In this document: positions 34,469 to 44,915 of the stretch, piece after piece | Layout: every line of letters begins with the position of its first letter | Position numbering within the stretch: the first letter of the stretch is position 1 | NCBI GenBank assembly: GCA_937965695.1 | Contig: CALCKW010000002.1 | Coordinates: 124,001-188,000 of the forward strand | Direction: 5' to 3' | DNA from: an uncultured Granulosicoccaceae bacterium | GTDB taxonomy: Bacteria; Pseudomonadota; Gammaproteobacteria; CALCKW01 | DNA: 64,000 bases | The notes under the pieces: model-generated | Database searches by the model: none | The model's input: only the letters and a program-made list of their open reading frames with translations | Told to the model about the DNA's origin: nothing | Program-made: the position numbers and the translations under genes

Positions 34469-35911
34469 ATGCCAACGGAATTCAACGGCCCTGAGCTATG
34501 CAAACTGAGCGCACGCGAGGCCGTAAAACTTTTAAAAAACAGAGAAATACAAGCCAGTGATCTGCTTGATGCATCACTTCAACGCATTGAGGAAGTAGAG
34601 TCCGCTATCAACGCAATACCGCTGAGGTGTGAACAACGCGCTCGAGCTCAGCTTGCTGATCTTAAAAAAACAGCAAAGCGAAGTTCATCACATCTTGCTT
34701 GGCTAGCCGGCTTACCCATCGCTATAAAGGATTTGAGTAATGTCTCTGGAGTCGTGACAAGCTACGGTAGCAGCGCGATGAAAGATCACGTACCCAGTCA
34801 CAGTGATCCGCTAATAGAACGCTTAGAATCACGCGGCGGCATAATTGTTGGCAAAACCAACACACCTGAATTTGGAGCGGGAGGTAACACATTTAATGAT
34901 GTCTATGGCTACACCCGCAACCCTTGGGACATCAGCAGAAATGCGGGTGGTTCATCGGGTGGAGCAGCAGCTTCTTTGGCCAGTGGGGAGGTCTGGTTGA
35001 GCCAAGGTTCAGACCTCGCCGGTTCTCTACGCACACCCGCAGCTTATTGTGGGGTTGTTGGCTTTAGGCCCTCTCCGGGACGCGCAGGTGGATGGCCGAC
35101 ACCTGCTGCGTTTCTGATGGAAGGCATATCCGGACCAATGGCACGAGATGTAGAGGACACTGCGTTATTTCTCGACGCCATGTGCGGCTTCGACGCACGC
35201 GAACCGCTGAGCATGGAAGAACCGCTAACCAGCTTTCAGCAAATGGTTGCTCGCGGTGACAGCGACGTAAAAATTGCTTTCAGCGTAGATCAAGATGGTT
35301 TTGCTCCTGTAGAATTAGAGATGCGACAAACGCTGACAAAAGCAATGCAAGTGGTGAGTAGCAGTGGGATTATTGTCGAAGAGGCATGCCCTAAGCTACC
35401 AAACCTGCACCGCACATACAGCACCTTGCGAGGCTTGCACTATGGATCAGTCACGGCATCACTACCACCTGCTGTCCAGCAACACTTCAAAGAAACGCTA
35501 AAAGCTAATCTGGCTGAAGGCCTAGCCTTATGCAGCGCTGACATCTTTGATGCTATGCGCCAACGCACAGCGCTATATCATCGCATGCGCGATTTTTTGC
35601 AAAACTACGACGTGCTCGCCATTCCAGTGATGGGAGCTACCGCGGGACCGGTCGAAGAAGAATACCCTGCGTCTGTCGATGGGCAAGCAATCGAGAACTA
35701 CGTGGATTGGCTACGATTTTCATTTTTGGCGACCACGACGGCGCTGCCAGCGTTGTCAATGCCCGTTTCCAAAACATCCGATGGTATGCCGATTGGCCTA
35801 CAACTTATTGGGCCACCCCGTGGAGAAGCCAAACTTTTACAAGTCGCGCGAGCTATTGAGATTGCAGTTGGCTTTGGCAACTCGCCCATCGATCCGCGAC
35901 AAGTGATTTAA
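34469..35911 (+). CDS. Amidase signature family enzyme
   Basis: The 480-residue protein has the full Ser-cisSer-Lys triad: K87 in LPIAIKDLSNV, S163 in NAGGSSGGAAAS, and nucleophile S186 in GSDLAGSLRTPAAYCG. The C-terminus DGMPIGLQLIGPPRGEAKLL is the standard amidase end. It hydrolyses an amide bond in the cytoplasm; it stands apart from gatB and gatC, so a role as GatA is unlikely and a catabolic substrate is probable. A GAGGAG ribosome-binding site precedes the start. It overlaps the flavin amine oxidase gene tail-to-tail by four bases. Confidence 0.88.
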   Translation: MPTEFNGPELCKLSAREAVKLLKNREIQASDLLDASLQRIEEVESAINAIPLRCEQRARAQLADLKKTAKRSSSHLAWLAGLPIAIKDLSNVSGVVTSYGSSAMKDHVPSHSDPLIERLESRGGIIVGKTNTPEFGAGGNTFNDVYGYTRNPWDISRNAGGSSGGAAASLASGEVWLSQGSDLAGSLRTPAAYCGVVGFRPSPGRAGGWPTPAAFLMEGISGPMARDVEDTALFLDAMCGFDAREPLSMEEPLTSFQQMVARGDSDVKIAFSVDQDGFAPVELEMRQTLTKAMQVVSSSGIIVEEACPKLPNLHRTYSTLRGLHYGSVTASLPPAVQQHFKETLKANLAEGLALCSADIFDAMRQRTALYHRMRDFLQNYDVLAIPVMGATAGPVEEEYPASVDGQAIENYVDWLRFSFLATTTALPALSMPVSKTSDGMPIGLQLIGPPRGEAKLLQVARAIEIAVGFGNSPIDPRQVI

Positions 35912-36996
35912 GCAACCGTCGCTGAAAATTCTGCACCGCGTTGCAATGCGCCCTCAATTAACCCCCCACTAGCTGCAGATGTCTCGGCACTAATAAAATG
36001 CAAACGATCCTGCCAGAATTCTCCCAGTGACGGGCTCCCTCTGTATTGCGGGTGATGAGGTAAAGGTGCAGCATCTGCCCTTGCGGCTGTATAGACATCC
36101 GCGCTCCAGTCTTTTATATACGTCGTCGCTGGTGTCAGTGCCGCTTCACCAAAAAACGCAGCTAACTGCTGTAAGGATGCTTCTACTATAGTTTGCTCGC
36201 CAACCTGTGACCTCATCTCAGCTGGCAACCGTACAAATCCAAATAGGGCAAAAAACCCATCACTGGATGTATCTTCGCTGGCTAAATTTGCACTGCTGGC
36301 ATCGTGAATTTCAGCCAAAATTCCCGTGGCACTGAACGCATCTCCAGAAAAGCCAGCTTCGCGCCAAAAAGGTCTGTTATAAACGGCAAAAAACTTAGCT
36401 TGGGCCGCCATCCAAGTGGGAGTATCTCGTAGATAGGTGCTGGCGGCAGCCGACAGCTCGGGTGTGATATCAAGCTTGGTGGCTAATCTAGGTGGGAAAG
36501 CTACCGCCGCTGTTGAGAAGAATTCCTCGATGACAGAACCGTTGGCCTTAACTCTCGCCTTTATGCCATCGGCAGTTTGCTCTAAAGCCACAAGCTCACT
36601 CCCAAATCTGATGCTCTCAGATGGCAAGTTTGCGGCCAGAGCCTCAACCAAGGCGTTAATACCACCTTCTACTCTCTGCGCATATTGCATGGGCTTCAAA
36701 TGAGGATTCTGATGCACCGTTCCATCAGCAGTTTGATGCAGTAATACGCCATCGCAGTATTGATCGTGGCTTGCAATGGAGAAGTGCTGCAACAATTGAG
36801 CGACATGTGGTTGGCCATGCCAGATCCATGATGGCCCTAGGTCAAACGCTCCCAGCGTCGGAGCGACAGTGAGCGCTCTCCCACCCAAGCGATCCCGAGC
36901 CTCTAGCAGCCTAAACTCAACACCACGACGATGCAGGTGCCAAGCGGCAGAAAGTCCACTTAAACCCGCACCAGCGATCAATACAGGAGCTGTCAT
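35908..36996 (-). CDS. FAD-dependent amine oxidase family protein
   Basis: The 362-residue protein opens with the ADP-binding fingerprint APVLIAGAGLSGLSAAWHLH, an acidic strand end (RLLEARDRLGGRA) and the GG motif typical of monoamine oxidases and related flavoproteins. The C-terminal FAD loop is LHFISAETSAASGGLIEGAL, resembling the usual GAETA...GYxxGA-x-xG pattern. It is shorter than most family members (about 450), lacking some substrate-domain helices. It likely oxidises an amine or works as a desaturase. It is convergent with the amidase, which might process the same class of compound; that is conjecture. Confidence 0.82.
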   Translation of the reverse strand: MTAPVLIAGAGLSGLSAAWHLHRRGVEFRLLEARDRLGGRALTVAPTLGAFDLGPSWIWHGQPHVAQLLQHFSIASHDQYCDGVLLHQTADGTVHQNPHLKPMQYAQRVEGGINALVEALAANLPSESIRFGSELVALEQTADGIKARVKANGSVIEEFFSTAAVAFPPRLATKLDITPELSAAASTYLRDTPTWMAAQAKFFAVYNRPFWREAGFSGDAFSATGILAEIHDASSANLASEDTSSDGFFALFGFVRLPAEMRSQVGEQTIVEASLQQLAAFFGEAALTPATTYIKDWSADVYTAARADAAPLPHHPQYRGSPSLGEFWQDRLHFISAETSAASGGLIEGALQRGAEFSATVA

Positions 36997-37048
36997 CCAT
37001 CCATACCATGTAACAAATGACTATTGTAACCGCCCCGAGACTAATGCA

Positions 37049-39172
37049 TCAGCCTGTTTTAAAAAATGATACCTTTGTCGCTAAATCTAGGGCTAGTTCA
37101 CTCATGGTCTCACTGGTTGCTGCGGCCTGTTCTGCCAGGGCTGCATTTTTCTGTGTTGAGCTATCAATCTGTGTAAGCGCTTGATTAATTTCTTCTACGC
37201 CAAGAGACTGCTCAGCGCTTGCTATGCTGATGCTATTGACCAGCTCCGACAATTCCGCCACCGAATCGACAATTCCAGAAAGTTCTTTGCCAGAGTTTTG
37301 TACCAAAGATCTTCCATCATCAACCTTACTAACACTGTCTTCGATCAAGTCTTTAATTTCTTTGGCCGCCGCTGCACTTCGCCCGGCGAGCTGGCGTACT
37401 TCACTCGCGACCACTGAGAAACCTCGCCCCTGCTCCCCAGCACGGGCGGCTTCAACAGCCGCATTGAGAGCTAAAAGGTTCGTCTGGAAAGCAATGTCGT
37501 CAATCACACCGATGATTTCGACAATCTTAGTGCTTGAGCTGGCGATAGCCTCCATAGCAACAACCGTGTTATCCGCTATTTCCCCGCCTGTTCTGGCACG
37601 TACCAAAGTAGCGTCGGCCAGCTGCCGAGCAGCATCAGCATTTGCAGCATTCTGCTTGACCGTGCTGGTGATTTCTTCCATACCTGAAGCGGTGTTTTGC
37701 AAGTCCGCAGCCTGTGTCATGGTGCGTTCACTAAGACCATGATTTCCTGACGCTAGTTCTAATGCGCCTTCTTTAACTTCGTTAGATATTCCCGACACCT
37801 CTGTGAGCGTTTCTCGCAGAAATCCGCGAGTTTTCACAAGCGCAGCATACGCGCCAATTCTATTGACATCGCCTGGAGAGTCGCTGAAGTTGCCTTGGCT
37901 AATCTTCTCCGCGATGGCATACAGCTCATTTGGGCCACCACCAATACTTCTAAAGAACTTCCTAGCGGCAAACCACGCCGCCGAGCCTATAACGGCTACT
38001 GCCATCAAAATTAGAACACCGAAAGTCGCCATCAATTTATTCGATGCCGCTGTGACTTCACTTTCTTCTATTTCAATCAATAATGTCCAATCAATACCTG
38101 GAACGTCTATCGGGGTGAACCCTGTGATCACATCTTTGCCAAATGCAAACTCTTTCATTAGCCCTGTTTCACCCACCATCGCCCTGCGATGACTCTCTTG
38201 ATCAACTTTTAGACTTAGCACCGCTGGCTCAGAAATTAACCGAGGTTGAGCTCGCAGGTAACCGTCTCTACCGACAAGCAATGCTTGCCCTGTTTCACCC
38301 ATACCAGCAGTAACACGGGTCAATTCATCGATTTTTTCGGACGGCAGCTGAGTGGCGACAACGCCCCAAACCCCGTTTTCATCACTGATAGGCGTTGCAA
38401 TGAAAGCTGCGGGTGCCCCGTAAGAAGGCCTGTAGGGTTTCATGTCCATAAATACTGGCCCACCACCCGGGTTTGCCAGTGCTTGGTCTACGGCGATACC
38501 TAAGCCAGATTGAGCTAAATCATTGCCCTGCAACTTCACACCAAAGTCAGTCTCTTTAAACACCGAATATACGATAGTGCGATCTTGGGCATCGATTAGA
38601 AAAACATCATAGAGGCCATATCTTTGCTGATAATCACGAAAAAATTTATGGTATTTACTATGCGCTTGACTGTATTTGGAGCCGTCGTTCGTTTGCATCA
38701 TATTATCTTTAGCACCCAATTCATTGGGGTTATCAACAATATAAAGCCACTGCGCAATCAGGCCACTCAAGCTTTTGGGTTTTAGGCCAGATGCATTGCT
38801 CGGCGGAGCATCATCAGAGTTGTCTCGATAAGCGCTCGTAAAAATGCTGTTGTAATAAGCGCCGATGTCTCTTTCCAGACTGTTACGATCTAATTGCAAA
38901 CCATTACCTTCACGACCAAGGTTGTCAAACCCCAGTTTAAATTCCTTAACTGCGTCGATAGTCATCGTGCTAGATGCCAAGGTTGCATTCATGTCTATCA
39001 GGTTGTTAAAGTAGTCTTGCATGTGTGCTTTACGGCCAGCTAACACACTTTCAATTCTATTGTTTGCTTCTTCAGCTAGCAAACTAGTCGCTTGCATACC
39101 GGTAACACCGATAACCAATGCAAGCGGGAGAAACCCTACAGCCAGCACTGCAAAAACAGGTAACTTTTTCAT
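37049..39172 (-). CDS. Methyl-accepting chemotaxis protein with large periplasmic sensor domain
   Basis: The 707-residue chemoreceptor has an N-terminal membrane helix (about 5-25), a periplasmic dCache-like domain (~30-370, with [20 protein letters not shown] and a second lobe [19 protein letters not shown]), a second membrane helix (~380-402), a HAMP-like stretch, and a signalling domain whose hairpin tip reads [41 protein letters not shown]. It modulates CheA in the membrane. It lies alone, with a 718-base noncoding region upstream; no che gene is nearby. The ligand is unknown. Confidence 0.92.
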   Translation of the reverse strand: MKKLPVFAVLAVGFLPLALVIGVTGMQATSLLAEEANNRIESVLAGRKAHMQDYFNNLIDMNATLASSTMTIDAVKEFKLGFDNLGREGNGLQLDRNSLERDIGAYYNSIFTSAYRDNSDDAPPSNASGLKPKSLSGLIAQWLYIVDNPNELGAKDNMMQTNDGSKYSQAHSKYHKFFRDYQQRYGLYDVFLIDAQDRTIVYSVFKETDFGVKLQGNDLAQSGLGIAVDQALANPGGGPVFMDMKPYRPSYGAPAAFIATPISDENGVWGVVATQLPSEKIDELTRVTAGMGETGQALLVGRDGYLRAQPRLISEPAVLSLKVDQESHRRAMVGETGLMKEFAFGKDVITGFTPIDVPGIDWTLLIEIEESEVTAASNKLMATFGVLILMAVAVIGSAAWFAARKFFRSIGGGPNELYAIAEKISQGNFSDSPGDVNRIGAYAALVKTRGFLRETLTEVSGISNEVKEGALELASGNHGLSERTMTQAADLQNTASGMEEITSTVKQNAANADAARQLADATLVRARTGGEIADNTVVAMEAIASSSTKIVEIIGVIDDIAFQTNLLALNAAVEAARAGEQGRGFSVVASEVRQLAGRSAAAAKEIKDLIEDSVSKVDDGRSLVQNSGKELSGIVDSVAELSELVNSISIASAEQSLGVEEINQALTQIDSSTQKNAALAEQAAATSETMSELALDLATKVSFFKTG

Positions 39173-39827
39173 AAACTATGTTTCAACCCTATAATCATCT
39201 TGTGTAAACGCAGAATCATATTCATCGACACTAATTAATACTGCTTGAGTAAACGTAGGTGGCTCAACAAGTTTAGGAATAAAGTTAAAATAACTGCGTG
39301 AAAACCTAGGTTTTACGCCAGCAAAAAACCGCACACATACATAATCATTCTAAATTGTGGAACTGTAAAATTTAGGGCGTGGAATGGAACAGAAGAGAGC
39401 CTGTACCTTTAGACAATCGGAAAGTGGACAGAGTTGTATAAAGTATAAAGTCAGAGCATAAGAACTGAATCATGTAGGTGGAATATCTTTAAAAAAGCTA
39501 TAAACCCCTTTACAGAAATAGAACATAGACCTGACATAAAGGCTAAATCTCATGGACATAACAATGTGATTTATATATCTAATGGCAAGAATGAGTGTAA
39601 TTGATGATTCACTGCACACTGAGCCACTCGTTGGTTTTTTCTACAAAAGGTAGTCAAACAAACATCGACACCGAGGTATATTCCCGCTGACTTATGCAGC
39701 AATCTACGAGCTCGCTTGAGTTGCTTTCTTACGTCCATGGTTTCATGGAATAAAATAGTCAGGGAGGTACATTGGGTTCAACCTAGCGCATTCAATCCAT
39801 TGGACATTGGCATTTATTACTAGGCAT
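39173..39827. other. Long AT-rich intergenic region
   Basis: About 650 bases lie between the chemoreceptor start and the terminator of tRNA-Met. The receptor promoter is expected near 39180-39260. One short minus-strand ORF (39571-39738, 55 codons, MDVRKQLKRARRLLHKSAG...) has no ribosome-binding site and no recognised family, so I do not call it. No RNA family is identified. Confidence 0.45.
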
Positions 39828-39882
39828 AAAAAAGACCTTTCAGACAACGCAGCAATTAACTGCGATAACCTGAAAAGCCTTT
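39828..39882 (-). terminator. Terminator downstream of tRNA-Met
   Basis: On the minus strand, two arms (39831-39843 and 39870-39882) pair over about 11 of 13 positions and enclose a smaller CGCAG/CTGCG hairpin. The structure is followed by six T residues (39833-39828). It lies a few bases beyond the CCA end of tRNA-Met and probably ends the long minus-strand housekeeping transcript. Confidence 0.7.
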
Positions 39883-39890
39883 GAAGTTCT

Positions 39891-39967
39891 TGGTGGCTAC
39901 ACCTAGATTCGAACTAGGGACCCCATCATTATGAGTGATGTGCTCTAACCAACTGAGCTATGTAGCC
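39891..39967 (-). tRNA. tRNA-Met (anticodon CAT), CCA encoded
   Basis: The minus-strand sequence from 39967 begins GGCTACATAGCTCAGTTGG and folds as a complete 77-base cloverleaf. The acceptor stem is GGCTACA/TGTAGCC, the anticodon stem CATCA/TGATG holds loop CTCATAA with anticodon CAT, and the T arm contains GTTCGAATC. The 3' CCA is encoded at 39893-39891. The paired first base (G1-C72) marks it as elongator, not initiator, Met; an isoleucine-2 tRNA with modified CAT is a weaker alternative. Confidence 0.93.
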
Positions 39968-39991
39968 ATTAAGCCGATAATTCTGACGCCG

Positions 39992-41365
39992 TTAGGCCTT
40001 TGTGTCAATAGCTTGAGCGGATTTTTCTTCCTCATTGAGCACTCGCTCGGTGTGCCACATCAATGCGGCGCCAACCGCCCAAGCCAGGCCAAATATCATC
40101 CACCAGATAGCGGTAATACCATAACCCGCCCAGTGCAAAAGCAACGGCAACAGCATTAAAGGAAAAATGACAGCTCTCGCCAAACTGGCCCACATGACTG
40201 CAATTGGGCGTTTTAAACCTTGTAACACACTGCCATTGGCATGAATGAGCGCGTACGCAGGTAGAGTGAACGCTTCAATTGCCAGATAGCCTACACCGAT
40301 TGCAACCACCTTCTCGTCAGCACTGAACAGGTTCATCATAGGAGCGCCAGCAATTAACAGTACCGCCGCACCAATGACAAGAATGCCCGCAGTTATGGCA
40401 AGGCCCACTCGACGGCTCGCACGTACACGAGCAAAGTCACCTGCCCCCATGTTGTTGGCCACCAAACTTAAAACGGCGTGATTGACAGCCATACTTGAGA
40501 CCAACACAAGCTGTTCTAGGCGCAGACCGATGCCATACGCGGCTACCGCCTCTGTACCAAATGCGCTGATGAATTTGTTGGCGATAAAAAAGAATGCACC
40601 AGTCGATGCCATGGCGAAAACAGAGGGCACACCTTGTTTGAGTAGCTCAGTTATCGCACCGTGATCGGGCTTCCAGCGTTGCCAATTAATGTGTCCGAGC
40701 AGGCCAGTCTTGCTTAACTGGACCAACAAATAACAAAGCCCAAATCCATTGACCACTAGCGTGGCGTACGCCAGCCCGCTTACACCCATTGCAGGCACGC
40801 CAAAACCCCCATAGATAAACCAGGGGTCAAGGATCAAGTTGGCAAAGAAGGCTATTACTAGCACGTTGCGCAAATAGTGTGTTTTGCCCTGTGCCGCCAA
40901 ACCCGCGTTGACCAATGGCCCCATGAGAATCATGGGAGCGAATAGATAAAGGGTGTTCATGTAGTCACTGGCCGCTTGCAGGAACTCACCTGAAGCACCC
41001 AACCAGAGAAAAACTCGTTCGCTGAAGCCCACGCCAAAAAAACCGACGAATACGCTAAGAAGCAAACCAAACAACAATACTTGCCGACACATGTGCGCGG
41101 CAGCCTGACGGTCTCCCGCACCGAGCTTGTTGCCAATAAGAGCTGTAGCTCCACTGCCAAAGCCCATACTCAGTGCAATAAATACAAAATAAAGAGGAAA
41201 AGAAAGCGAGAGGCCAGCCAGTGCATCGGTCGAAATTTGTGCGGCGTACCAGCTGTCGACAACGTTAAACATCACGTTGAAAAAATAACCCACAGCTGCT
41301 GGCAGAGAAATCTGCCAGAGCAGCTTTGCAATCGGCGCTTCAGTTAACTTGAGATCGGAACGGAT
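39992..41365 (-). CDS. MATE family multidrug/sodium exporter, start codon uncertain
   Basis: The protein has about 12 membrane helices and typical MATE features: FNVMFNVVDSWYAAQ in helix 1, SGATALIGNKLGAGDRQAA and LVANNMGAGDFARVRASRRV at the two pseudo-repeats. The first canonical in-frame start is a GTG at 41293 inside helix 1, which would truncate it. The conserved N-terminus (TEAPIAKLLWQISLPAAVGY) continues upstream without ATG, GTG or TTG until an in-frame TAG near 41387. An ATC at 41365 preceded by AGGGGG is the best candidate start and gives 457 residues. The gene sits between ychF and tRNA-Met. It would export cationic compounds in exchange for sodium or protons. Confidence 0.8.
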   Translation of the reverse strand: MRSDLKLTEAPIAKLLWQISLPAAVGYFFNVMFNVVDSWYAAQISTDALAGLSLSFPLYFVFIALSMGFGSGATALIGNKLGAGDRQAAAHMCRQVLLFGLLLSVFVGFFGVGFSERVFLWLGASGEFLQAASDYMNTLYLFAPMILMGPLVNAGLAAQGKTHYLRNVLVIAFFANLILDPWFIYGGFGVPAMGVSGLAYATLVVNGFGLCYLLVQLSKTGLLGHINWQRWKPDHGAITELLKQGVPSVFAMASTGAFFFIANKFISAFGTEAVAAYGIGLRLEQLVLVSSMAVNHAVLSLVANNMGAGDFARVRASRRVGLAITAGILVIGAAVLLIAGAPMMNLFSADEKVVAIGVGYLAIEAFTLPAYALIHANGSVLQGLKRPIAVMWASLARAVIFPLMLLPLLLHWAGYGITAIWWMIFGLAWAVGAALMWHTERVLNEEEKSAQAIDTKA

Positions 41366-41438
41366 GAGACCCCCTGTTAACTAAAGGCACGCCGAAATTT
41401 GATTTACCCGGTTTAGCGACTGAACGAGTCTCGTCAAA

Positions 41439-42530
41439 TTACACATTAAAACGAAAATGCACGACGTCACCTTCCACCAACAAATAGTCTTTGCCTTCGA
41501 GGCGCCACTTGCCTGCATCTTTGGCACCTTGTTCTCCGCGGCAGGCTATAAAATCATCGTAACTGATGACCTCTGCTCGTATAAAACCACGCTCGAAGTC
41601 AGTATGGATACAACCCGCTCCGTTAGGAGCAGTAGCTCCACCCGGTACAGTCCAAGCACGCACTTCCTTAACGCCTGCGGTGAAAAAAGTTTGCAGCCCC
41701 AATAAATCATAGCCTGCACGAATGACCCGATCTAAGCCTGCTTCTTCAAGACCCAGATCATCTAGAAAAACAGCCTTGTCGTCATCGTCTAACAGTGCTA
41801 TCTCTGCTTCCATGGAAGCACAAACGGCAACCACTTCTGCATTTTCCTCGGCGGCGCGCGCTTGCACTTTCTCAAGCATGGCATTGCCTTCAAACCCACC
41901 TTCTTCCACGTTGGCAATATACATAACCGGTTTGGCAGTGATCAGTTGCATCATTTTTAATCGACGAGTGCTGTCAGGGTCTAAGTCCAGCACACGTGCA
42001 GGTTTACCCTCTTCCAGACACTTAACAACTTTTTCAGCTAATACAGCCTCAGCTTGCGCTTCTTTGTCTCCGGACTTCCCTGCTTTTTGTGAACGCTGCA
42101 GCGCTTTGGCTGCTGTATCCATATCGGCGAGTATTAGTTCAGTATCGATGGTGTCTATGTCATCGATAGGATCTATCTTGCCAGCAACATGGACTATGTC
42201 GCCATCTTCAAAACAACGCACCACGTGAGCGATAGCGTCAGTTTCGCGAATATGCGCGAGAAATTTATTGCCCAAACCTTCGCCGCTAGCAGCGCCCGCT
42301 ACCAGTCCAGCGATGTCGACAAACTCCATGGTCGTTGGCAAGATTTTTTCTGGATTAACGATTTCAGCTAATGCCGCCATTCGAGGATCGGGTACTGGCA
42401 CCACACCAACGTTGGGGTCAATGGTGCAAAAAGGATAGTTTTCCGCTGCAATCTCTGCCTTGGTCAAGGCGTTGAACAGGGTAGATTTACCGACATTCGG
42501 AAGACCGACAATGCCACATTTAAAGCCCAT
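41439..42530 (-). CDS. ychF: YchF/OLA1 family redox-responsive ATPase/GTPase
   Basis: The 363-residue protein has a Walker [10 protein letters not shown] (residues 9-17), the YchF effector region [13 protein letters not shown], and [20 protein letters not shown] (G3). The G4 position reads ANVEE rather than NKxD, as expected for this ATP-preferring family. A coiled-coil insertion (~125-200) and a C-terminal TGS domain ([20 protein letters not shown]) follow. It binds ribosomes and acts in translation and stress response. It follows pth on the same strand, as in many gammaproteobacteria. Confidence 0.95.
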   Translation of the reverse strand: MGFKCGIVGLPNVGKSTLFNALTKAEIAAENYPFCTIDPNVGVVPVPDPRMAALAEIVNPEKILPTTMEFVDIAGLVAGAASGEGLGNKFLAHIRETDAIAHVVRCFEDGDIVHVAGKIDPIDDIDTIDTELILADMDTAAKALQRSQKAGKSGDKEAQAEAVLAEKVVKCLEEGKPARVLDLDPDSTRRLKMMQLITAKPVMYIANVEEGGFEGNAMLEKVQARAAEENAEVVAVCASMEAEIALLDDDDKAVFLDDLGLEEAGLDRVIRAGYDLLGLQTFFTAGVKEVRAWTVPGGATAPNGAGCIHTDFERGFIRAEVISYDDFIACRGEQGAKDAGKWRLEGKDYLLVEGDVVHFRFNV

Positions 42531-42544
42531 GAGCGTTTGCCTCT

Positions 42545-43138
42545 TTAGGGTTTGACGCTATTAATTGATTGCGACGCGCGTGCCAATGATCCGCTGATTA
42601 ACTCATCGAATTCACGCTGTACTAAGTTACAGCTGTCGCGTATTGCTTTTTCTTCTTGTTGGGTCGGTCGGGACAACACATAGCCACTCACTTTATCTTT
42701 GTGACCTGGATGGCCAATACCGATGCGTAAGCGCCAGAAATCATTAGCTCCTAGCTTGGCGACCATGTCGCGTAGACCATTGTGCCCGCCGTGCCCACCT
42801 GCCTGCTTCACAGCCACGCGACCAGGTACCATGTCTAACTCGTCGTGCGCGACTAGTATTTCGTTGGGTTCAATACGATAAAAGTGCGCCAGTGCTTGAA
42901 CAGACTGACCACTTTTATTCATGAAGGTGTGCGGTTTGAGCAACCAGAGATCACGCCCGCCTACATTGATCTTGCAGCAATCACCAAAAAACTTAGCTTG
43001 CCTGCTAAATTGCCCTTGATATTGCGCTGCCAAGTCGTCTAAAAGCCAGAAACCCGCGTTATGGCGGGTTTCTTCGTAGTCGTGCCCCGGATTTCCGAGG
43101 CCGACTAACAGCTTGAACACAGGTCTAGATGTGCTCAT
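42545..43138 (-). CDS. pth: Peptidyl-tRNA hydrolase
   Basis: The 197-residue enzyme shows [19 protein letters not shown], with the catalytic His H26 and nearby Asn residues, then [19 protein letters not shown] and [15 protein letters not shown], all core Pth motifs. It recycles tRNA from peptidyl-tRNA that falls off ribosomes. It is nine bases downstream of rplY and 14 upstream of ychF, so it belongs to the same operon. Confidence 0.96.
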   Translation of the reverse strand: MSTSRPVFKLLVGLGNPGHDYEETRHNAGFWLLDDLAAQYQGQFSRQAKFFGDCCKINVGGRDLWLLKPHTFMNKSGQSVQALAHFYRIEPNEILVAHDELDMVPGRVAVKQAGGHGGHNGLRDMVAKLGANDFWRLRIGIGHPGHKDKVSGYVLSRPTQQEEKAIRDSCNLVQREFDELISGSLARASQSINSVKP

Positions 43139-43147
43139 GAACGAAAA

Positions 43148-43804
43148 TTACTCGCCGCCGCTTTCTTCTGCTTCACCACCAGTATCGGTATCAGCATCAG
43201 ACTCGGCTTCTTCGTCACTTCCACCTTTCTTAGCGTTTACCGCAGCGACAGCTAAATCGTGATCTTCGCCGTGTGTCAATGCGATAGAAGTAACACCTTC
43301 TGGCAACTTGATATCAGAGATATGCACAGAACCGCCAACTTCTACATTAGCCATATCAACTTCGATGAACTCAGGCAGATCACGTGGGCGACAGCTCACT
43401 TCAAGCTCAGTCATCGTGTGGCTAATCAAGCCTCCACCCGTCTTCACACCAACACAGGTGTCTTCATTGATGAAGTGCAGAGGAATGTTAACCGTAATTT
43501 CCTGTCCAGCAACCAGACGCTGAAAATCCATGTGCAGGATAGTCTGCTTGTAGGGGTGGCGCTGGAGATCACGTAGGATCGTACGCTCGCTCTTACCGTC
43601 ATAATCAACAAAGATGATTGACGAGTAAAAAGACTCTTCTTGCAGCACGCGGTTGACCACGTTGGCAGGAAGAGAAATATTGACTGGCTCACCCTCACCA
43701 CCGTAGACGATAGCTGGTACTTTGTTCTCGCGACGTAGGCGGCGGCTCGCACCTTTCCCCAAGTCAGTTCGCATTTCTGCGACGAGTTTGAAATCGTTGC
43801 TCAC
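43148..43804 (-). CDS. rplY: Ribosomal protein bL25, long (Ctc) form
   Basis: The 218-residue protein starts at a GTG with GGAG eight bases upstream. It has an N-terminal L25 5S rRNA-binding domain (GKGASRRLRRENKVPAIVYG ... RDLQRHPYKQTILHMDFQRL) and a C-terminal TL5/Ctc beta domain (IPLHFINEDTCVGVKTGG ... LEVSCRPRDLPEFIEVDM). It ends in an acidic Glu/Asp/Gly tail. It binds 5S rRNA in the large subunit. A terminator-type hairpin lies directly in front of its ribosome-binding site. Confidence 0.95.
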   Translation of the reverse strand: MSNDFKLVAEMRTDLGKGASRRLRRENKVPAIVYGGEGEPVNISLPANVVNRVLQEESFYSSIIFVDYDGKSERTILRDLQRHPYKQTILHMDFQRLVAGQEITVNIPLHFINEDTCVGVKTGGGLISHTMTELEVSCRPRDLPEFIEVDMANVEVGGSVHISDIKLPEGVTSIALTHGEDHDLAVAAVNAKKGGSDEEAESDADTDTGGEAEESGGE

Positions 43805-43816
43805 GATTGATTCTCC

Positions 43817-43852
43817 AAAAATAAAAATAAAAAACGCCGCTTTCGCGGCGTT
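43817..43852 (-). terminator. Terminator/attenuator-like hairpin between prs and rplY
   Basis: On the minus strand AACGCCGC and GCGGCGTT (43852-43845 and 43840-43833) form a perfect eight-base stem with a GAAA tetraloop, followed by TTTTTATTTTTATTTTTG. The T-rich tail runs straight into the rplY Shine-Dalgarno sequence (GGAG), leaving no room for a promoter after it, so rplY-pth-ychF must be reached by read-through. Confidence 0.8.
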
Positions 43853-43925
43853 GCCGAGGCACCTGCGACCAGTGCCAAGGTCTTAAAAATCACTCACCTA
43901 ACTAAGGTAAGCAACAGGATTTACA

Positions 43926-44864
43926 TCAATCCATGTACATGGAACTGATGGATTCATCGGTGTGAATGCGGCGAATCGTCTCAGCCAGCATTGCAGCAAC
44001 TGACACTACACGAATGCGGCTGCAGTTGGCCGCCTCTTCGCTCAGCGCGATCGTATCACTGACCACCAGTTCGTCAATCACAGACGCGTTCAAATTATCC
44101 ACAGCAGGACCAGACAACACAGGATGTGTCGCATAGGCCACCACTTTTGCAGCACCATGCTCTTTCAGAGCAGCGGCGGCTTTGCACAACGTGCCCGCTG
44201 TATCGACCATATCATCAACAATGACACATGTTTTCTCTTGTACATCACCGATGATGTGCATGACTTGTGAGACGTTTGCCTGAGGTCGGCGTTTATCAAT
44301 AATCGCCAAATCCGCATCATCGAGTTGCTTTGCAACTGCGCGAGCACGTACAACACCGCCCACATCAGGTGATACCACTATAAGATTTGGGTGCTTTTGA
44401 CGCCAAATGTCAGCCAACAATACCGGCGACGCGTAGACGTTATCCACGGGCACATCAAAAAAGCCCTGCACTTGATCCGCGTGCAAGTCGACGGTTAAGA
44501 CCCGATCAACACCTGCAGTGACCACCATATTGGCAACCAACTTTGCAGTGATTGGGACGCGCGCACTTCGCACACGACGGTCTTGGCGAGCGTAACCAAA
44601 ATAAGGCACAACAGCCGTGATGCGCTGCGCGGAAGATCGACGCAAAGCATCAGTCAGTACCAGCAGTTCCATCAGGTTGTCATTGGTGGGAGCGCAAGTT
44701 GATTGAATGATAAAAACATCCAGTCCACGAACGTTCTCAAGGATTTCAGCGCTGGTCTCGCCATCACTGAATTTGCCGAGCTGCGCTTTGCCCAAGGGGG
44801 TCTGCAATGCGCTTGCGATCCGCTTGGCCATTTCGGGGTTCGCGTTACCAGCGAAAACCATCAT
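43926..44864 (-). CDS. prs: Ribose-phosphate pyrophosphokinase (PRPP synthetase)
   Basis: The start is set at ATG 44864 ([20 protein letters not shown]), giving 312 residues, close to the usual 315; an in-frame GTG five codons upstream is possible, and the frame is open to 44909. Motifs are [31 protein letters not shown] (ATP loop), [14 protein letters not shown] and the PRPP loop [13 protein letters not shown]. The enzyme makes PRPP from ribose-5-phosphate and ATP. It follows tRNA-Gln by about 50 bases with only a T8 tract between, so the two may share a transcript. Confidence 0.96.
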   Translation of the reverse strand: MMVFAGNANPEMAKRIASALQTPLGKAQLGKFSDGETSAEILENVRGLDVFIIQSTCAPTNDNLMELLVLTDALRRSSAQRITAVVPYFGYARQDRRVRSARVPITAKLVANMVVTAGVDRVLTVDLHADQVQGFFDVPVDNVYASPVLLADIWRQKHPNLIVVSPDVGGVVRARAVAKQLDDADLAIIDKRRPQANVSQVMHIIGDVQEKTCVIVDDMVDTAGTLCKAAAALKEHGAAKVVAYATHPVLSGPAVDNLNASVIDELVVSDTIALSEEAANCSRIRVVSVAAMLAETIRRIHTDESISSMYMD

Positions 44865-44915
44865 TTTGCCGTAACTCACTTTGAATTTTGTGCCTGTAAC
44901 TAACAGCAAAAAAAA

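Noticed and set aside
39571..39738. 55-codon minus-strand ORF in the gap upstream of the chemoreceptor
   Set aside because: No ribosome-binding site, no recognised family and ordinary intergenic composition; could be chance.
39973..39980. GCCGATAA, like the -10 of flagellar sigma-28 promoters
   Set aside because: No TAAA box at the required spacing upstream, and it lies at the end of the tRNA/MATE junction with no gene to transcribe on the plus strand.
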